From: HGM13006 sp964527315
Lineage (GTDB): Bacteria; Bacillota; Clostridia; Oscillospirales; Oscillospiraceae
Direction: 5' to 3'
Length of the DNA: 25,219 nucleotides
Assembly: GCA_964527315.1 (NCBI GenBank)
Contig: CAZGOQ010000020.1
Location: 1 to 25,219 of the forward strand
Positions within the stretch are counted from its first letter, which is position 1, and every line of letters starts with the position of its first letter. Shown here in pieces: positions 22,446-25,219 of the stretch. The position numbers and the translations under genes were made by a program. Under the pieces are notes generated by a model. That model saw nothing but the letters and a program-made list of their open reading frames with translations. It did no database searches and was not told where the DNA came from.

Positions 22446-22865
22446 CTACATACCAGTGCCTAAAAATCTTAAATAACCCTCTAAAATCAGGGACGCCGCC
22501 ACAGCGTCCACATTTTTTTTGTGCTTTTTCGTCTTTTTTCCGTTGGCGCTCAAGATGCTGTGGGCCTCGATGGTGGTCCGGCGCTCGTCCCAAAGCACCA
22601 CTTCCATGCCGGTCTTTTCCTCCAGGAGCCTGGCAAACTCCCGATACAGATCCGCTCTTGATCCCTCCGTGCCGTCCATGTTTTTGGGAAAGCCCATGAC
22701 CAGTTTTTCCGGTTTCTGTTCCCGAACCAGCGCCGCCACTTTTTCCGCCGCTCTTTCCCGGTTCCACTCGGGTACCACCGTGGCATATCCCACGATCATC
22801 CCCATGGTATCGGATACCGCTACGCCGGTGCGGGCGTCTCCATAGTCGATCGCCATTACTTTCAT
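22446..22865 (-). CDS. ruvX: RuvX/YqgF, pre-16S rRNA nuclease-like RNase H-fold protein
   Basis: The 139-residue protein is a YqgF family member, implicated in 16S rRNA 5'-end maturation and annotated as a putative Holliday junction resolvase. It starts MKVMAIDYGDARTGVAVSD, with the RNase H-fold metal aspartate D7, and carries LVMGFPKNMDGTEG and VLWDERRTTIEAH, all family signatures. The final aspartate motif is represented by KNVDAVAASLILEGYL. A strong promoter lies 120 nt upstream, on the other side of an inverted repeat. It is divergent from the rpmG-secE-nusG cluster. Length is normal. Confidence 0.93.
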   Translation of the reverse strand: MKVMAIDYGDARTGVAVSDTMGMIVGYATVVPEWNRERAAEKVAALVREQKPEKLVMGFPKNMDGTEGSRADLYREFARLLEEKTGMEVVLWDERRTTIEAHSILSANGKKTKKHKKNVDAVAASLILEGYLRFLGTGM

Positions 22866-22949
22866 TGCCTGTTCCCTCGCTTCTCAGGGGAATTTCCCAT
22901 CGGTTTCTGTGCAAATGATACCATAAATATTTTCGCGTCTCGCGGCAAA

Positions 22950-22991
22950 CGCACAGATGTGCGTATCATAACTGTTTTGCGGTTATGATAC
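22950..22991. repeat. Two adjacent inverted repeats at ruvX promoter
   Basis: CGCACA-GA-TGTGCG (22950-22963) is followed at once by GTATCATAAC (22963-22972) and GTTATGATAC (22982-22991), a perfect 10-9-10 inverted repeat. The second repeat covers the ruvX -10 at 22985-22990. It could be an operator or a 5' RNA hairpin. Confidence 0.7.
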
Positions 22992-23013
22992 CATATTCCG
23001 CATAAAATTGCAA
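22985..23013 (-). promoter_or_regulatory. Sigma-A promoter of ruvX
   Basis: On the minus strand TTGCAA (23013-23008) and TATCAT (22990-22985) are spaced by 17 bp, with an extended TGG before the -10. The leader would be about 115 nt. Confidence 0.75.
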
Positions 23014-23051
23014 GGCAGCGCAAAAACGATGGGAAAATATAAAATTTCGGC

Positions 23052-23080
23052 TTGACCTCTTGAAATTTCTATGGTAGAAT
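23052..23080 (+). promoter_or_regulatory. Sigma-A promoter of rpmG-secE-nusG cluster
   Basis: TTGACC (23052-23057) and TAGAAT (23075-23080) are spaced by exactly 17 bp, with TGG before the -10. Transcription would start near 23087 and give a leader of about 117 nt that can form GGGTAT/ATGCCC and GCCATGC/GCATGGC helices before the AAGGAGGT at 23190-23197. Confidence 0.85.
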
Positions 23081-23203
23081 AGCCTCACCTGTGAATTCGG
23101 GTATTTTTTCTATGCCCATTTTCAGCCATGCCGGCGCATCCGTGCCACTCAAATTTTTCAATGAGCATGGCCCAAGCAGGGAGGCAAATAAGGAGGTGCC
23201 GAA

Positions 23204-23353
23204 ATGCGCGTTAAAGTTACACTGAGATGCAACGAGTGCAAGCAAAGAAACTACAACACCATGAAAAACAAGAAAAACGACCCGGATCGTCTCGAGATGC
23301 GGAAGTACTGCAGATTCTGCAGAAAGCACACCGTACACACCGAGACCAAGTAA
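23204..23353 (+). CDS. rpmG: 50S ribosomal protein L33
   Basis: L33 is a small protein of the large ribosomal subunit. The 49-residue product, MRVKVTLRCNEC through HTVHTETK, has two CxxC pairs (C9-x2-C12 and C36-x2-C39), the zinc-binding form. Length and sequence are typical of Firmicute L33 next to secE. ATG 23204 follows a near-perfect AAGGAGGT. It is the first gene of a plus-strand operon; secE starts 15 nt after its stop. Confidence 0.95.
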   Translation: MRVKVTLRCNECKQRNYNTMKNKKNDPDRLEMRKYCRFCRKHTVHTETK

Positions 23354-23368
23354 GGGAGGCTACCGTCA

Positions 23369-23608
23369 ATGTCTGAAGCAAAGAGGCAGGAAAAAGAAAA
23401 CTTTTTCCGTAGAACTGGCCGGCGGATCAGTAAATGGTTCCGCGAAATGAAAGCGGAACTCAAGAAAGTCGTTTGGCCCACCAAAAAGCAGGTCCTTCAG
23501 AACACGTTGGTGGTCCTGGCCGCCGTGCTGGTAGTCGGTGTCTTTATCTGGATTTTCGACGCTGTCTCCAATTTGATCGTCCAGTGGCTCATCGGCCTAT
23601 TCAATTAA
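23369..23608 (+). CDS. secE: Preprotein translocase subunit SecE
   Basis: SecE is an essential part of the SecYEG export channel. The 79-residue protein has a charged amphipathic N-terminal half, the conserved ELKKVVWPTKKQVLQNT motif (about 30-46) and one membrane span (about 47-68), the minimal Gram-positive form. ATG 23369 follows GGGAGG. It sits between rpmG and nusG in the canonical order, 12 nt before nusG. Confidence 0.95.
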   Translation: MSEAKRQEKENFFRRTGRRISKWFREMKAELKKVVWPTKKQVLQNTLVVLAAVLVVGVFIWIFDAVSNLIVQWLIGLFN

Positions 23609-23620
23609 GCAGGTGCAGCC

Positions 23621-24163
23621 ATGGCAGAAGAGGCAAAATGGTATGTTGTGCATACCTATTCCGGCTACGAAAATACCGTTAAAGTCACCATTGAAAAAAA
23701 TGTCGAAACCCGTCATCTGCAAGACCTCATCCATGAGGTTCTGATTCCCATGGAAACCGTCACTGAGATCACAGACAATGGCCCAAAAACTACAGAGCGG
23801 AAAATTTATCCCGGTTATGTGCTGGTTAAAATGGTCATGACGGACAACGCGTGGTATATCATCAACTCCATCCGCGGCGTCACCGGCTTTGTCGGTTCCG
23901 ACGCCGACGCCAAGCCTATGATCCGCGCCATTCCTCTGACGGAGGAAGAGGTGCTCCAGCTTGGCATCGAAAAGCATCAGGTGGAGGTTTCCTACGCCAT
24001 TGGCGATTCTGTTCGCATTTTGGACGGTCCTCTTTCCAACTTTATCGGAACAGTGGACGCCATAAATCTGGACACAAATTCCGTCCGAGTCACAGTTTCC
24101 ATGTTCGGACGGGAAACCCCAGTCGAGTTGGAACTTGACCAGGTAGAGCCGGTCACACAGTAA
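23621..24163 (+). CDS. nusG: Transcription termination/antitermination factor NusG
   Basis: NusG binds RNA polymerase and couples it to Rho or the ribosome. The 180-residue protein has the NGN domain from AKWYVVHTYSGYENTVK, including KIYPGYVLVKMVMTD and the RGVTGFVGSD segment, and a C-terminal KOW domain (about 126-155) in GDSVRILDGPLSNFIGTV. Length is normal. The ATG follows the secE stop by 12 nt with a weak GCAGG-type site, suggesting coupling. A CCGGCA-TAGTC-TGCCGG hairpin (24171-24187) lies just after its stop. Confidence 0.95.
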   Translation: MAEEAKWYVVHTYSGYENTVKVTIEKNVETRHLQDLIHEVLIPMETVTEITDNGPKTTERKIYPGYVLVKMVMTDNAWYIINSIRGVTGFVGSDADAKPMIRAIPLTEEEVLQLGIEKHQVEVSYAIGDSVRILDGPLSNFIGTVDAINLDTNSVRVTVSMFGRETPVELELDQVEPVTQ

Positions 24164-24191
24164 CCGGCCCCCGGCATAGTCTGCCGGAACC

Positions 24192-24244
24192 GTGGGAGGA
24201 GTTTTATCCTACTCCGCCAAAGATACGTTTTTGCGTATTACCAC
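24192..24244 (+). promoter_or_regulatory. Putative L1-binding leader upstream of rplK
   Basis: GTGGGAGGA (24192-24200), a GGAG/CTCC helix, CCGCC, a small ATACG-CGTAT hairpin and closing CCAC (24241-24244) lie between nusG and rplK. The GTGGGAGG...CCG...ACCAC order resembles the L1 stalk of 23S rRNA. The same motif recurs before rplA. L1 autoregulation through an rRNA mimic is known in E. coli. Confidence 0.6.
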
Positions 24245-24266
24245 ATCATTTCAGGAGGTGCTCTTT

Positions 24267-24692
24267 ATGGCACAGAAAGTTACAGGTTATATCAGATTGC
24301 AGATCGAGGCCGCAAAGGCCACTGCTTCTCCCCCCGTTGGCCCCGCGCTTGGCCAGTACGGCGTCAACATCGCGCAGTTTATCAAGGAATTCAACGAGCG
24401 CACCAAGGATCAGGTTGGCTTTAAGATCCCCGTGGTCATCACAGTTTATGCGGATCGCAGCTTTACCTTCATCACCAAAACGCCCCCCACCGCTACCTTG
24501 ATCCTCAAGGCCATCGGCATTGACAAAGGCTCCGGTGAACCCAACAGAAATAAAGTCGCTACCATTACAAAAGCTCAGGTGAAGGAAATTGCTGAAAAAA
24601 AGATGCCCGACCTCAACGCCGCTTCCATTGAAGCAGCCATGAGCAACGTGGCTGGCACCTGCCGCTCCATGGGCATTACGGTTGTAGACTGA
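24267..24692 (+). CDS. rplK: 50S ribosomal protein L11
   Basis: L11 forms the GTPase-associated stalk base with 23S rRNA. The 141-residue protein opens MAQKVTGYIRLQIEAAKATA, has PPVGPALGQYGVNIAQF, and ends TCRSMGITVVD, all standard. I chose ATG 24267 because AGGAGGTG lies 6-7 nt upstream; the longer in-frame GTG at 24192 lies in the leader and would add 25 unrelated residues. A leader hairpin region precedes it, and the rplA leader follows. Confidence 0.97.
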   Translation: MAQKVTGYIRLQIEAAKATASPPVGPALGQYGVNIAQFIKEFNERTKDQVGFKIPVVITVYADRSFTFITKTPPTATLILKAIGIDKGSGEPNRNKVATITKAQVKEIAEKKMPDLNAASIEAAMSNVAGTCRSMGITVVD

Positions 24693-24735
24693 TTTGTTCG
24701 AGGTCCGCGCAGAATGTTAGCGTGCCTCATTTAAC

Positions 24736-24761
24736 GTGGGAGGATCATTCCGACGAACCAC
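24736..24761 (+). promoter_or_regulatory. Putative L1-binding motif upstream of rplA
   Basis: GTGGGAGGA (24736-24744), TCAT, TTCCGACGAA and CCAC (24758-24761) fold as a GTGG/CCAC helix, an asymmetric internal loop and a GGA/TCC helix. The order GTGGGAGG...CCGAC...ACCAC matches the conserved L1-stalk bases of 23S rRNA. A GAGG/CCTC hairpin (about 24700-24728) lies just before it. Confidence 0.65.
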
Positions 24762-24777
24762 TATAAGGAGGATATTC

Positions 24778-25219
24778 ATGAAGAAAGGTAAAAATTATCA
24801 GGAGAGCGCCAAGCTGATTGACCGCTCCGTTCAGTACGACGCCGCAGACGCCTGCGGACTGGTCGTGAAAACCGCAAAAGCAAAGTTTGATGAAACCGTC
24901 GAGGTCCACATCCGTCTGGGGGTGGATTCCCGTCACGCCGACCAGCAGGTTCGCGGTTCCGTGGTTCTGCCTAACGGCACCGGTAAGACCAGCCGTGTTC
25001 TGGTCTTCGCCAAGGACGAAAAGGCGGACGCTGCCCGTGAGGCCGGCGCCGACTATGTGGGCGGCATGGACATGGTGGAGAGGATCCAGAAGGAAAACTT
25101 CTTCGACTACGATATTGTAGTCGCGACTCCCGACATGATGGGCATTGTCGGCCGTCTCGGCAAAATTCTTGGCCCCAAGGGTCTGATGCCCTCCCCCAAG
25201 GCCGGTACGGTTACTGCCG
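24778..25219 (+). CDS. rplA: 50S ribosomal protein L1, 5' part
   Basis: L1 binds the mobile stalk of 23S rRNA and represses its own operon. The first 147 codons are present and the frame runs off the window end. MKKGKNYQESAKLID, then KFDETVEVHIRLGVD, VRGSVVLPNGTGK and MMGIVGRLGKILGPKGLMP are diagnostic. ATG 24778 follows AAGGAGG (24765-24771). It is downstream of rplK in the conserved L11-L1 order, with a possible L1-binding site in the spacer. Confidence 0.96.
   Translation, partial: MKKGKNYQESAKLIDRSVQYDAADACGLVVKTAKAKFDETVEVHIRLGVDSRHADQQVRGSVVLPNGTGKTSRVLVFAKDEKADAAREAGADYVGGMDMVERIQKENFFDYDIVVATPDMMGIVGRLGKILGPKGLMPSPKAGTVTA

Larger units (their letters stand above)
22866..23203. other. 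Divergent intergenic region, ruvX / rpmG
   Basis: This 338-bp stretch holds the ruvX promoter, a second minus-strand -10-like copy (22915-22925), two inverted repeats, the rpmG promoter and a structured rpmG leader. I see no protein gene in it. Confidence 0.8.

Noticed and set aside
1..25219. CRISPR arrays, tRNA or rRNA genes, insertion sequences, toxin-antitoxin or phage-defence systems
   Set aside because: I saw no regular spaced repeats, tRNA-like cloverleaf, rRNA sequence, transposase or defence gene, apart from the recombinase tail at the left edge.

Overview
The window looks like a chromosomal segment of a low-oxygen Firmicute of class Clostridia, most likely an Oscillospiraceae-type gut bacterium. 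This is inferred from moderate-to-high GC, clear AGGAGG ribosome binding sites, a short zinc-type L33 next to secE-nusG-rplK-rplA, the comEC-holA order, an EcfA1-EcfA2-EcfT-TruA block, a DUF1292 protein and a Firmicute-style 6S RNA. No marker fixes the genus. Almost everything is core housekeeping. I found no CRISPR array, insertion sequence, tRNA or rRNA, and no convincing new multi-gene system. The unusual material lies mainly in regulatory DNA and RNA.

Layout: (1) Bases 1-383 hold the last 92 codons of a serine recombinase and a palindrome, probably the end of an integrated mobile element. (2) Bases 384-4285, plus strand: comEC, holA and rnmV overlap as one operon and end in a terminator shared with the facing operon. 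(3) Bases 4298-17849, minus strand: eleven genes with gaps of 39 nt or less, often overlapping. In transcription order they are a class A PBP, a SAM methyltransferase, ecfA1, ecfA2, ecfT, truA, a DUF5711 protein, a ClpE-type unfoldase, gshF, a nitroreductase and a DUF3783 protein. The clp gene is cut by a 10-N assembly gap that gives a false frameshift. (4) Bases 17850-18303 are a divergent promoter region. (5) Bases 18304-21993, plus strand: a DUF1292 protein, a likely 6S RNA, a membrane-anchored PrsA/SurA-like parvulin, tcdA and two half-size TauE/SafE proteins. (6) Bases 21977-22865, minus strand: a GNAT acetyltransferase and ruvX. (7) Bases 23052-25219, plus strand: rpmG, secE, nusG, rplK and the start of rplA.

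How the genes fit together: the large minus-strand unit joins wall synthesis, RNA modification, vitamin/metal uptake energising, protein quality control and thiol redox (GshF makes glutathione). The right end is the start of the classic L11-L1 transcription/translation cluster. Both rplK and rplA are preceded by motifs resembling the L1-binding stalk of 23S rRNA, which fits L1 autoregulation. The promoters of the PBP operon and of ruvX share a 20-bp extended -10 region, each followed by a second -10-like copy downstream.
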